Positions 1 to 7,349 of a stretch of 17,635 bases of DNA are shown one piece after another. The notes beneath the pieces were generated by a model. The model was not told the DNA's origin and ran no database searches. It saw only the letters and a list, made by a program, of their open reading frames with translations. Each line of letters begins with the position of its first letter. The stretch's first letter is position 1. A program made the translations under genes and the position numbers. This stretch comes from Actinomycetota bacterium (GTDB lineage: Bacteria > Actinomycetota > Acidimicrobiia > Actinomarinales > Actinomarinaceae): NCBI GenBank assembly GCA_027729925.1, contig JAQCEB010000017.1, positions 1 through 17,635 of the forward strand, in the 5' to 3' direction.

Positions 1-1
1 T

Positions 2-106
2 AACGCTCTTTTATCTTCTGTTGCAGCAACAGTAAATTATTTTTATCAAGAAAGTTGGTTTGAAAAAATGAAAGTTTTTGATAAATATATTTTCAAAAAT
101 ATTTAA
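2..106 (+). CDS. C-terminal fragment of an unrecognised protein (cut by window edge)
   Basis: An open frame enters from the left edge and runs 34 codons to a TAA at 104-106. The visible tail begins NALLSSVAATVNYF and ends KYIFKNI. It mixes small residues with aromatic and basic ones, as in an ordinary folded C-terminus, and shows no motif I recognise. It is the only plus-strand frame leading into the spacer that ends in the 281-347 hairpin, so that hairpin may be its distal terminator. The fragment is too short to name a family, and it could also be a chance open frame. Confidence 0.45.
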   Translation, partial: NALLSSVAATVNYFYQESWFEKMKVFDKYIFKNI

Positions 107-212
107 TACACAATATCTAATTTTAGTAATTTCAAATACGCTTTTCTAGTAAATGATTCGATAAATATTTACTCCAATAGAAATTATTGCACTTTTTTGA
201 TATTTTGAGATT

Positions 213-347
213 AGCTACTAAGGAGGATATGGATTACCAGCAAGAGTGTGGTTTATAACCTCACATTATAAACAAGATTAAGGAACCAGCCCAAAATCTA
301 GCAAGGATCAAATATGAAAAAGAGATTATTGGAGCTGGTTCTTTTTT
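213..347 (+). ncRNA. Possible small structured transcript (unclassified)
   Basis: The spacer between the left-edge gene and the convergent DUF2306-like gene holds more structure than the tight gaps elsewhere. In order: a possible extended -10 (TGATATTTT, about 199-207); a perfect anti-16S-like AAGGAGG at 220-226; a 9-codon ORF at 229-258; a hairpin at 246-264 (GTG.GGTT pairing with AACC.CAC around a 3-base loop); and a long hairpin ending in a T-run at 281-347. It does not match the cores I know for SRP RNA, 6S, tmRNA, RNase P or common riboswitches. It may be an sRNA, a leader-type mini-mRNA, or just the 3' UTR of the upstream gene. The 5' end is a guess. Confidence 0.3.
281..347 (+). terminator. 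Long bulged hairpin with T-run, probable Rho-independent terminator
   Basis: Bases 281-290 pair with 334-343, 291-294 with 329-332 and 295-299 with 323-327. This makes about 19 base pairs broken only by single unpaired A's at 333 and 328, around a 23-base loop. A run of six T's (342-347) follows on the plus strand, overlapping the last two pairs. Read on the minus strand the hairpin has no T-run, so it should act on plus-strand transcription. Its 3' arm covers the stop codon and last sense codons of the convergent DUF2306-like gene. The loop is longer than in a typical terminator, so a second role is possible. Confidence 0.6.
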
Positions 348-997
348 AATTTTTCTCTTCTTGAAAAGTAAATTATAACTGGAACTAAAACAAAGTTTGG
401 AGATACCCAATTTAACCAATCTTCAGAAAAGAAATCAATAGTAACCCAAAATGCTGTTGTGGTTGCTATTGTTGCGCTTAACATAAGTATGAGATGAAGG
501 TTAGTTCTATCAAAGTAATTAGGTTTTTCGGTTGATCTGAATCTTAACTGATCTTTAATTCCAAAAACTAGTGATATAGTTCCAAATAAAGTAGCAGTAA
601 TCCACATAGTGTCATGACTTAGAAACAAGGTAATTGCTAGAAAGAAAAGACCCAATGCTGCAAAAAGAATAAAATATGAAAGCGCTTTATCAATTTTGTC
701 TTTAGCTCCTTGTCTACTCCTTCCCTGCCTAAAACCTGAAAAAGCTAAGTAAAACGAAAAAATTGCTACAACAAAGAGAAATACATTAACTTCACCTAAT
801 AAACTCATTGGTAAAGCAGTCAAAAATATGGTCGTCATTCCATAAACATATATAATTCCTAATTTTTTATGGAGTTTGTTACCTTTTTTGATAAACAATA
901 ATAAATATGCAATAGATAGGGATAGAAATCCAGAAAATATATGTATGTATAAAAGTGGTTTTTCAACTGCGAGATAGGTTCCTTCAATCAAATTCAT
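326..997 (-). CDS. DUF2306-like multi-pass membrane protein
   Basis: This 223-residue protein is almost entirely hydrophobic, with about seven predicted membrane helices. Conserved-looking histidines are H19 (in YIHIFSG), H43 (in GNKLHKKLG) and H168 (in TNLHLILM), with a short charged loop (RQGRSRQGAKDK, about 90-101). The H...G-x-x-H-x-x-x-G pattern early in the chain resembles DUF2306 membrane proteins, whose function is not established. It starts 9 bases after the pntB stop on the same strand, so it could be cotranscribed with the transhydrogenase. It also has its own TAATTT box 6 bases before the ATG. The 3' end runs into the hairpin serving the opposite strand. The family call is from memory of the pattern; a general membrane protein of unknown function is the safe reading. 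Confidence 0.75.
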   Translation of the reverse strand: MNLIEGTYLAVEKPLLYIHIFSGFLSLSIAYLLLFIKKGNKLHKKLGIIYVYGMTTIFLTALPMSLLGEVNVFLFVVAIFSFYLAFSGFRQGRSRQGAKDKIDKALSYFILFAALGLFFLAITLFLSHDTMWITATLFGTISLVFGIKDQLRFRSTEKPNYFDRTNLHLILMLSATIATTTAFWVTIDFFSEDWLNWVSPNFVLVPVIIYFSRREKLKKNQLQ

Positions 998-1003
998 ATT
1001 AGC

Positions 1004-1009
1004 AAATTA
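1004..1009 (-). promoter_or_regulatory. -10-like box TAATTT of the DUF2306-like gene
   Basis: TAATTT is separated from the ATG at 997 by exactly 6 bases (GCTAAT). It overlaps the pntB stop codon, so it could give the membrane protein an internal leaderless promoter. There is no Shine-Dalgarno alternative. Confidence 0.4.
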
Positions 1010-2362
1010 AACTAACTCAAAAGATTTAACAATTTTTTCAAGGCCCTCTTTAGCATCAGCAAAAAGCATTTTTGAATTGTCATTTATAAATAATGGATTT
1101 GCTATACCAGCATACCCTGGAGACATTGATCTTTTTACGATAATTACCTGTTTAGCTAAATCAACATCTAATATTGGCATTCCATAAATTGGTGATGTTT
1201 CATCTGTTCTAGCTAAAGGGTTTACAACATCATTTGCACCAAGAACAATTACAACATCTATAGAAGAAAATTCTCTGTTAATTTCTTCCAAGGTATACAT
1301 GTCATCATAATCAATATCAACCTCAGCTAGAAGTACATTCATATGACCAGGCATCCTTCCGGCAACTGGATGAATTGCAAACTTCACATCAATATCTTTA
1401 TCTTTTAACGTATTAGTTAATTCTTTAACAGCTGCTTGTGCTTGAGCTACAGCCATTCCATATCCAGGAACAATAACTACCGATTCTGCATAGCTTAATT
1501 GAATTGCAACATCTTCTGGAGAAGTGCTAATTGGATCTTTTTCATATTCATTATTAACTTTTGTAGAACCAAAACCCCCTTTTAGTACCTGTAAAATTGT
1601 GCGATTCATTGCTGAGCACATGAGAAGAGTAAGAATTATTCCGGACGCACCGACTAGAGCACCTGCGATTATCAAAATAATACTATTTACAATAAATCCG
1701 GCTGACATCGCTGCAATTCCAGAAAGAGAATTTAAGAATGCTATTACAACTGGCATGTCTGCACCACCAATTACTGCAACTCTTACAATCCCTCCAATTA
1801 ATGAAAGTAAAATAAAATATTCAAGAGTCAATATGCTTATACCCCAACGTTCTAGAAATAAGCTATCCCAGATTCCAGGAAGTAATAATAGTGGAGGTAA
1901 AAAAGCAGTGAAAATGGTAGCGATTGTTGAGTAATTAGCATTTAATTTTCCACGAAGTTTTAAAACAGCAACAACGCTTCCTGAAAATGTAAACATACCA
2001 ATAGCCATTGAAAAGATAGCTACGAAATAATCCGATAGAGGTAGGGTACTTTTTGATAGCTCAACATATGCAATTGCACCTGAAGCTCCACCGCCAAAAC
2101 CATTAAATAAACCAACCAACTCTGGCATTTGTGTCATTTGAACTCGTTTTGAAATTACGACTCCAAGAAGTCCTGAAACAAAAATTGTTATATAAAAAAC
2201 AGAATCATATTTTGAAAAATCAAAATTAAAAGCACTAAAGACAGCTAATCCCATAGCCAATATAGCAAAAGTATTTGCTCTATGTGCTGTTGATGGTCTA
2301 CCAAAAAGCTTTAAAGCAAAAATAAATAACACAGATGAAAAGAGTAAAATTATTTCAATCAT
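1007..2362 (-). CDS. pntB: NAD(P) transhydrogenase subunit beta (membrane and NADP(H) domains)
   Basis: PntB of the proton-translocating NAD(P)+ transhydrogenase, which uses the proton gradient to drive hydride transfer from NADH to NADP+. The 451 residues match the usual length. Residues 1-265 form about nine membrane helices (domain II). From about 290 a soluble NADP(H)-binding domain III begins, with the characteristic PGYGMAVAQAQ segment near 298-308, GANDVVNPLA near 374-383, and a C-terminal MSPGYAG followed by NPLF. The gene overlaps the end of pntAB by 8 bases (2355-2362) and has no promoter-like box, so translation is probably coupled. The order pntAA-pntAB-pntB is complete and in one direction. 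Confidence 0.97.
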   Translation of the reverse strand: MIEIILLFSSVLFIFALKLFGRPSTAHRANTFAILAMGLAVFSAFNFDFSKYDSVFYITIFVSGLLGVVISKRVQMTQMPELVGLFNGFGGGASGAIAYVELSKSTLPLSDYFVAIFSMAIGMFTFSGSVVAVLKLRGKLNANYSTIATIFTAFLPPLLLLPGIWDSLFLERWGISILTLEYFILLSLIGGIVRVAVIGGADMPVVIAFLNSLSGIAAMSAGFIVNSIILIIAGALVGASGIILTLLMCSAMNRTILQVLKGGFGSTKVNNEYEKDPISTSPEDVAIQLSYAESVVIVPGYGMAVAQAQAAVKELTNTLKDKDIDVKFAIHPVAGRMPGHMNVLLAEVDIDYDDMYTLEEINREFSSIDVVIVLGANDVVNPLARTDETSPIYGMPILDVDLAKQVIIVKRSMSPGYAGIANPLFINDNSKMLFADAKEGLEKIVKSFELV

Positions 2363-2642
2363 TTTTCTTAAACATTTCTAGTATGCGACCAGTTACTGAA
2401 AATCCACCAACAATGTTTATGGTTGCTAATGCTAATGCAGTTAGAACAATAATTTTAAGAAATTGAGACTCTCCTACTTCTGGGTATATAAGAATTGCTG
2501 CAATCAAGGTAATTCCAGAAATTGCATTAGAACCAGACATTAATGGAGTATGTAATGTCTGTGGAATTTTAGAAATAAGTTCGTATCCAATAAAGCTTGC
2601 TAGAAAAGTTATCAGTAATGTAAGTAAAAAAATTGTTTCCAT
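2355..2642 (-). CDS. pntAB: NAD(P) transhydrogenase subunit alpha part 2 (small membrane subunit)
   Basis: This 95-residue protein has about three membrane helices and conserved-type stretches HTPLMSGSNAISG (about 31-43) and INIVGGFSVTGRILEMF (about 75-91), diagnostic of the membrane part of the transhydrogenase alpha chain. In enterobacteria this region is fused to the NAD-binding domain; here it is a separate gene, as in Rhodospirillum rubrum and many actinobacteria. The start overlaps the pntAA stop by one base (TAATG), and its own stop lies inside the pntB start region. The organisation implies one polycistronic, translationally coupled message and a three-polypeptide enzyme. Confidence 0.96.
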   Translation of the reverse strand: METIFLLTLLITFLASFIGYELISKIPQTLHTPLMSGSNAISGITLIAAILIYPEVGESQFLKIIVLTALALATINIVGGFSVTGRILEMFKKND

Positions 2643-3655
2643 TATGAACTCATCTCAATAAAAATTTCATCGTTGCTATTTTCTAAATATAGTTCGATTA
2701 GATTTCTCACATTCTCAGAATATAATTTTGTTGCTGCATGTTTTACATACTTCAGGATGTCTGTTTCTCCAACTATCTTTACACCATTTATCTCGACTAC
2801 TTCATTTACCTTTGTGCCCTCACAGTTTCCACCTGAACTAGCAGCTAAATCTATAATCACTGAATTCTCTTTCATATTTTCAACTGTTGACTTTTCAATT
2901 AATACTGGGGCTTTCTTACCAGGAATTTGTGCAAAAGTTAAGACAATATCACTCTGAAGTATTTGGTTTTTTAAAGCTTCCTGAATTTTTTGATTTTCCT
3001 CATCAGAAACTTCCTGTGCATAAACTGTTTCTTGTTTGACTGCAGTAGCTTCTACAAACTTTGCACCTAAACTTTCAACTTGGTCTTTTGCTTCAGATCT
3101 AATATCAAATGCCCAAACTCTAGCTCCAAGTCTTTTTGCAGTTGCAATTGCTTGAAGACCGGCTACTCCAACTCCAAGTATTAAAACTTTAGAAGGTTGA
3201 ATATTTCCTGCTGCTGTTGTCATCATTGGAATTACATTTGCAGTTGCATTAGCAGCTCTTAAAACTGAAGCATATCCTAATAAATTTGCTTGAGATGATA
3301 GAGCATCTAAGTTTTGTGCCCTAGAAATTCGTGGTAATTTAAAAAAGCTTAATACTTTTATTTCCGGTCTTAATTTTTTAATTTCTTCAATTTTTCCAAA
3401 GTCAAATAATCCGATTAGTACTGCTCCATCTTTTAATTCTTTTAATTTCCTCTCTTCGATGAAATCTACACAGGCAACAATATCTAATTCGTTTAAGTTT
3501 TTAATTTTTGTGACATTATCTTCATTTGGAATGGTGTAGTTAAGGTTATCAAAAATTCCTTCTTCTAAAAATAAATTTAAGTTATATTTTTGGATTGACT
3601 CAGGATGCAGTGGTGCTCTAAAGTCATTTTTGTCAGATAAGAATCCTAATTTCAT
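2642..3655 (-). CDS. pntAA: NAD(P) transhydrogenase subunit alpha part 1 (NAD(H)-binding domain)
   Basis: This is the soluble NAD(H)-binding domain I of the transhydrogenase (337 residues), related to alanine dehydrogenase. Visible signatures are PRISRAQNLDALSSQAN (about 108-124), AAGNIQPSKVLILGVGVAG (about 148-166, with the Rossmann GxGxxG at 161-166), ATAKRLGA near 171-178, and DIVLTFAQIPGKKAP (about 236-250) followed by DLAASSGGNCE (about 269-279). The N-terminus is slightly shorter than usual (GFLSDKNDFRAPLHPES), but the expected catabolite-like fold is otherwise intact and no key segment is missing. It is the first gene of its operon. The nearest upstream signal is TAAAAT 8 bases from the ATG, predicting a leader of about two bases. 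Confidence 0.96.
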   Translation of the reverse strand: MKLGFLSDKNDFRAPLHPESIQKYNLNLFLEEGIFDNLNYTIPNEDNVTKIKNLNELDIVACVDFIEERKLKELKDGAVLIGLFDFGKIEEIKKLRPEIKVLSFFKLPRISRAQNLDALSSQANLLGYASVLRAANATANVIPMMTTAAGNIQPSKVLILGVGVAGLQAIATAKRLGARVWAFDIRSEAKDQVESLGAKFVEATAVKQETVYAQEVSDEENQKIQEALKNQILQSDIVLTFAQIPGKKAPVLIEKSTVENMKENSVIIDLAASSGGNCEGTKVNEVVEINGVKIVGETDILKYVKHAATKLYSENVRNLIELYLENSNDEIFIEMSS

Positions 3656-3663
3656 ACTAAATT

Positions 3664-3669
3664 ATTTTA
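3664..3669 (-). promoter_or_regulatory. -10-like box TAAAAT of the pnt operon
   Basis: TAAAAT matches the TATAAT consensus at five of six positions and lies 8 bases before the pntAA ATG. It sits in the 20-base gap after the 81-residue gene, so the pnt operon may have its own promoter in addition to read-through. Confidence 0.4.
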
Positions 3670-3675
3670 TATTCA

Positions 3676-3921
3676 CTAATAAGCTACTAGATATTTTTCT
3701 AATTCTCCTGCAGCAGATAAGAGATTTAGATCTTCGTTATCAATATAAAAAATATCATTTTCAAATTTTATTGATAAATACTCAAATCTGTTCAAGAATA
3801 TTTGGACATCTTCAAATATATAATTTACTTTAAAATATAATTTATCATCTTGAATATAAGCCTCTTTGATAAAAGAATGATATTTTAAATAACCTAATAG
3901 TTTCTCAAGAATATCTCGCAT
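3676..3921 (-). CDS. Small hypothetical protein (81 aa)
   Basis: I do not recognise this protein. It starts MRDILEKLLGYLKYHSF and looks like a small soluble alpha/beta protein: an amphipathic N-terminal helix, then alternating hydrophobic strands (AYIQDDKLYFKVNYIF, FENDIFYIDNEDLNLL), ending EKYLVAY. It has no cysteines, signal peptide or membrane segment. It lies 20 bases upstream of pntAA on the same strand and is divergent from the DUF1289 gene across a 29-base gap. A TAAGAT box exactly 6 bases before the ATG supports this start. The frame has the same A/T-rich lysine/isoleucine/asparagine usage as its neighbours. Any link to the transhydrogenase is by position only. Confidence 0.7.
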   Translation of the reverse strand: MRDILEKLLGYLKYHSFIKEAYIQDDKLYFKVNYIFEDVQIFLNRFEYLSIKFENDIFYIDNEDLNLLSAAGELEKYLVAY

Positions 3922-3927
3922 ATAAAA

Positions 3928-3933
3928 ATCTTA
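3928..3933 (-). promoter_or_regulatory. -10-like box TAAGAT of the 81-aa gene
   Basis: TAAGAT followed by six bases (TTTTAT) and the ATG at 3921. It lies back to back with the box for the DUF1289 gene, five bases away on the other strand. Confidence 0.5.
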
Positions 3934-3938
3934 CTAAA

Positions 3939-3944
3939 TAAAAT
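3939..3944 (+). promoter_or_regulatory. -10-like box TAAAAT of the DUF1289 gene
   Basis: TAAAAT (five of six consensus bases) followed by AACTAC and then the ATG at 3951, predicting transcription start at or next to the A of the start codon. No Shine-Dalgarno sequence fits in the space. Confidence 0.6.
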
Positions 3945-3950
3945 AACTAC

Positions 3951-4208
3951 ATGACAATACCTTCACCTTGTATCAGTGTTTGCGTAACAGATCCTGGTAG
4001 TGATCTTTGTTATGGGTGCGGTAGAACAACACCTGAAATTGCAAAATGGTCAAAATATAGTGATGAAGAAAAAAAACAAGTAATCGAAATTAGTAGAACT
4101 AGAATGCACAGTTGGCAACTTGAGGCTTTTGATAAAGCTTATAAAGAAATTATAGAAACTGGTACTAGTCCTATAAAAAAACAAAAATTACAAAACAAAA
4201 AAGACTAA
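3951..4208 (+). CDS. DUF1289 domain protein (four-cysteine zinc-knuckle type)
   Basis: The 85-residue protein opens with TIPSPCISVCVTDPGS followed by LCYGCGRTTPEIAKWSKYS. This is the DUF1289 pattern, with cysteines at 7, 11, 20 and 23 that probably bind a metal, followed by E-I-x-x-W and a helix ending in RMHSW. Members are small proteins of unknown function, common in Proteobacteria and present elsewhere. The last 30 residues are a lysine-rich tail (SPIKKQKLQNKKD) beyond the core. The gene stands alone on the plus strand, flanked by a divergent and a convergent neighbour. Its stop is 6 bases from the end of the GH57 gene, with no hairpin between. Confidence 0.88.
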   Translation: MTIPSPCISVCVTDPGSDLCYGCGRTTPEIAKWSKYSDEEKKQVIEISRTRMHSWQLEAFDKAYKEIIETGTSPIKKQKLQNKKD

Positions 4209-4214
4209 ATTAAT

Positions 4215-7200
4215 TTATTTATTTTTAGTTACTAACGGAATACTAGCTAACAATTCTTCAGGTAAATCATCTACTGACCCCTGGTGCTGGCTATATGAAC
4301 TCAAGAATTCTTCTTGAATGCCCGTTTCTGGGAAGATAACATCAAAGATGTTAGGATGGTTAACAATATTTGGTGCACCACCGCCTCTCCACTGCTCTGC
4401 TGATGGATTAATTTCCCTAATTCTAGAACCGTTCGGTCCATAGCCATCTTGGGACATCATGACAACTCCATAATGCCATTCTTCTGGATTACCACCACCT
4501 AAATGGTTTTCGATGTCTAATTTGACAACAATAACACCTTTGTCAGGAACTACTACAATATCGAATTGATTAGTGACTAACTCTATTTCCCCATTTTGAA
4601 GTGATTTCCAAATTTGTGGTTCCCAACCTTCAATAACAATATTGTATTCCCATCCTGAGCCTTCTGGCATCTTTGCAAATCTGTAATTTCCTAAAGCCTT
4701 ACTTCCGGTTTCTAATCCAAAGTCTTTGTCAATGTAAACATCTATAGTTTGAACAGAAAGATTTCGTGGTGATCCCCAAGGGTTTCTTACAGCACTTAAT
4801 ATGTCAAAATTTAATACGAGACTTCCTTCAGATACTCCTGCGGAAAAACTTTCAAAATCATAGCTCCCAGGTAAAAATACAGAATCTGTTGGATATGTGT
4901 ATGTTCCTTCTCCATAGTCATCTTGAATTGGGTCTTGAATATCAATAAATAATTCTACATTTGATACTTCGGGTATAAATATTGCTAAAGGTCTTGAAGG
5001 CTCGATAAAATTGTCAAACGTATCCGAATATAACCTTAATTTAATTTTGTCACCAAAACTTAAAGCACCTAGTTCTTCTAAAGGAATTTTTACAAATAAC
5101 TCATTTCCATTTGCAGATATTTCAGTAGTTTTTTCATTTAAACATTCTGTAGAGTATTTATTTTCTCTAACACTACCGTCAAATGGGAGGTCTTTTTTTA
5201 AACATGTAAAGTAATTACCATTTTTTAATAAATCCCCTTTATGAAAAATTACTTGTGTTGCTTCTATTCCAAGAAACTCTTGAGCTGAAGTCTCGTTATC
5301 TTTAAATGGTAACGACGACCTCCTCAATTTTGTCTTTGATGGACTTTCTATATAAATATCTAAATCCTCTATAGACCACGGATTCGAAGCTTGCATTGAC
5401 GTTGAAGAGGATTTAATTGATAAATATAGGAAATCAATTGAAAATCTGTACATAATTTCAGATACCTTTCCATCAGCCTGAACTACTCCAGCATCTGACC
5501 AGATAGAATTATTTTTTTCACCATTTACAAGCAATACTTGGTTTTCATTTAAAACTGAATCAGATGGTTTATCAAATAGTTGGGCTGATGGTGCAATAAT
5601 TGGAATGTCCAAATATGCTGGAGGTACCTCTCCTAAAGAGTTATAAACATTTTTTAGTAAATTTCGAAAAGCAGATCCGAAATAATCATCATTTCCACTT
5701 GATTGGTCGCTTCCATACCACCAAAACCAATCTGAACCTTCTGCTAAAAGCATGTAATCAAATGCTGTTGCAAGTTGTTCAGTCGAATATTTCCCAGAAA
5801 GATTGGCTTTGTCATAAAACGCTCTTGTTTTTTGTAAATAATCCCATGCATAAGCTTCCTCAGTTTCCCCAATCCATGTAGCAAAGTTTGGCTGAAACCA
5901 AGAAGCAGGAAATACACTATCTAATTTATCTATCTGATCACCATATGAGTCTAAATATTCAGTCGGAGTAACTGTTTTTAACCATTTTGTATCAGAAAAT
6001 GTTTGATACATTTCACGTAAGAAATCTATGCCGTCATTTTGATAATGCTCCCATGCATTTTCGCCATCTAAAATTATCGAGACAACTAATGGCTTATCGA
6101 GTGTTTTACTAACCTCTCTTGCTGCTTCTAAAGAAGTCATAATATCTTGAACTGCCATTTTCGGAGACATTCCAGAATAAGTAAAACCAATTTGATCTGA
6201 AATTCCAATATCTCTAAAAAATATAGCAACATCTTCTTGTCTAGAAAGTTGACCGTACCAAGGTGTATATAATATTTCTGGGTTTGTTACTATACCTTTT
6301 GTATTTCTTTTAAAAGTTGGTAAGTCCAAAGATTTTGATAATACATGCTCTCCAGTTGCAATCCATTTAACTCCTTCTTTTGCAAACATACCAAGAATTT
6401 CTTGAGATACAGCTCCTTCAGCTGGCCACATACCTATTGGTCTTTGTCCTAAAAGTTCTTCCGCTAAGTCAAGACCTTGAGAGACTTGGATTGCAGCATC
6501 ATTTGGTTTACTAAACCTTTCAGAAGGCAATTCTGCGCCAACATCTCCTACAGCAGCTAAATTTGTATCAAAAAGTAACGGCAAGATTGGATGCGCGTAC
6601 GGTGTAGTTGTAATCTCAATTTGTCCACTTTTCCAAACTGCTGCATGAGTTGGTATTACCTTATCAATTATTAGTTTGTGCTGATTTAGTAGAGTTTCTT
6701 TATCAATTTCAGAATAGTTTCTAGCTTTTGTAACTAAATCATTTAGTGGTTTTTGAGATAAGTACTTTGGATCGGTCCAAGCTAAATTAAATAACACTTG
6801 TAAGTCTAGAAATTCCTGATTACTCCAATTTTTCCAATCCTGAGAAGTGTTTCTAAGTTCTACATATCTAGGAAATCTAGCAATAACTTTAGGATTTGTA
6901 TCAAAAAACCTTGAAATAATAAATTCTTTATCTACATCATTAAGATTCTTTGAATCAATTTCCGTATAAAACCAATATAAATCTTTAGCACCATTACTAA
7001 AGTCTTCAAGCTGTCTTAAGAGAACAGGCGTTAAATTAAAGGTTGCTTTAATTTCTGGGTATTCTGTTATAAGCTCAACCATATCTAAGTAATCTTTAGT
7101 TGCGTGCACCCTCACCCATGGTCTTGTGTAATACCCATCATCATTTTTTGTATAAAAAGGTTGATGTTGATGCCACATTAACATTACATATAACTCTGGT

Positions 7201-7331
7201 TCGTCTTTAGTTTCTTTTTCTATTTCAACTGTTGTAATATCAGAAGATTTATTTTCTTGATTAAAATCTGTATTCGTTTGACCTGTGCACATTACAAAAA
7301 TTAGTAATAGTATGAATAATTTATTTTTCAT
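4215..7331 (-). CDS. Exported GH57 glycosidase (amylopullulanase-like) with glucodextranase-type C-terminal domain
   Basis: This is a 1038-residue glycoside hydrolase of family 57, which cleaves or rearranges alpha-glucans. The family's five conserved regions are visible: HQHQP (54-58), a PYAHPILPLL block (244-253), MWPAEGAVSQ with the presumed nucleophile E305, LDGENAWEHY with the presumed acid/base D422, and DWFWWYGSD (534-542). Residues 600-790 are predicted beta-rich. Residues about 790-1015 (FSAGVSEGSLVLNFDIL, NPWGSPRNLSVQT, HYGVVMMSQDGYGPNG) resemble the C-terminal module of glucodextranase. Residues 1-14 form a hydrophobic signal peptide ending at C15; FVMC is a poor lipobox because -1 is Met, so lipid anchoring is uncertain. 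The gene starts 18 bases after the tnaA-like stop. Probable role: degradation of external or periplasmic glucan. Exact specificity (pullulanase, amylase or branching activity) cannot be read from sequence. Confidence 0.92.
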   Translation of the reverse strand: MKNKLFILLLIFVMCTGQTNTDFNQENKSSDITTVEIEKETKDEPELYVMLMWHQHQPFYTKNDDGYYTRPWVRVHATKDYLDMVELITEYPEIKATFNLTPVLLRQLEDFSNGAKDLYWFYTEIDSKNLNDVDKEFIISRFFDTNPKVIARFPRYVELRNTSQDWKNWSNQEFLDLQVLFNLAWTDPKYLSQKPLNDLVTKARNYSEIDKETLLNQHKLIIDKVIPTHAAVWKSGQIEITTTPYAHPILPLLFDTNLAAVGDVGAELPSERFSKPNDAAIQVSQGLDLAEELLGQRPIGMWPAEGAVSQEILGMFAKEGVKWIATGEHVLSKSLDLPTFKRNTKGIVTNPEILYTPWYGQLSRQEDVAIFFRDIGISDQIGFTYSGMSPKMAVQDIMTSLEAAREVSKTLDKPLVVSIILDGENAWEHYQNDGIDFLREMYQTFSDTKWLKTVTPTEYLDSYGDQIDKLDSVFPASWFQPNFATWIGETEEAYAWDYLQKTRAFYDKANLSGKYSTEQLATAFDYMLLAEGSDWFWWYGSDQSSGNDDYFGSAFRNLLKNVYNSLGEVPPAYLDIPIIAPSAQLFDKPSDSVLNENQVLLVNGEKNNSIWSDAGVVQADGKVSEIMYRFSIDFLYLSIKSSSTSMQASNPWSIEDLDIYIESPSKTKLRRSSLPFKDNETSAQEFLGIEATQVIFHKGDLLKNGNYFTCLKKDLPFDGSVRENKYSTECLNEKTTEISANGNELFVKIPLEELGALSFGDKIKLRLYSDTFDNFIEPSRPLAIFIPEVSNVELFIDIQDPIQDDYGEGTYTYPTDSVFLPGSYDFESFSAGVSEGSLVLNFDILSAVRNPWGSPRNLSVQTIDVYIDKDFGLETGSKALGNYRFAKMPEGSGWEYNIVIEGWEPQIWKSLQNGEIELVTNQFDIVVVPDKGVIVVKLDIENHLGGGNPEEWHYGVVMMSQDGYGPNGSRIREINPSAEQWRGGGAPNIVNHPNIFDVIFPETGIQEEFLSSYSQHQGSVDDLPEELLASIPLVTKNK

Positions 7332-7338
7332 TTAAAAT

Positions 7339-7344
7339 ATTTTA
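7339..7344 (-). promoter_or_regulatory. -10-like box TAAAAT of the GH57 gene
   Basis: TAAAAT is seven bases before the GH57 ATG, inside the 18-base gap after the lyase gene. It would let the glycosidase be transcribed separately. The region is very A+T-rich, so chance occurrence is possible. Confidence 0.4.
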
Positions 7345-7349
7345 GTAAA

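Noticed and set aside
229..258. Nine-codon ORF MDYQQECGL as a confident gene
   Set aside because: The AAGGAGG is only two bases from the ATG, too close for efficient initiation, and the peptide has no regulatory codon run. I kept it only as part of the RNA candidate.
275..347. Similarity of AAGGAACCAGCC to the GGAAGCAGCC core of bacterial SRP RNA
   Set aside because: The opposing GUCAGG-type strand and GGAA tetraloop context are missing, and the segment instead pairs with 334-343 to form a terminator-like stem.
1524..1934. A 136-codon plus-strand open frame inside pntB
   Set aside because: It is antisense to well-conserved PntB membrane sequence, has no start signal, and its translation has no recognisable domain. 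The same holds for open frames at 2673-2957, 4766-4948, 5011-5214, 5600-5881, 8101-8328, 12893-13219, 14072-14305 and 15163-15369.
3630..3833. A 67-codon plus-strand open frame across the pntAA start and the 81-aa gene
   Set aside because: It runs opposite to both flanking genes, and the minus-strand 81-aa frame has the better start signal and a more protein-like composition.
7332..7349. GH57 gene as part of a carbohydrate-utilisation operon
   Set aside because: Its neighbours are an amino-acid lyase and a DUF1289 protein, with no sugar transporter, regulator or other glycosidase nearby.
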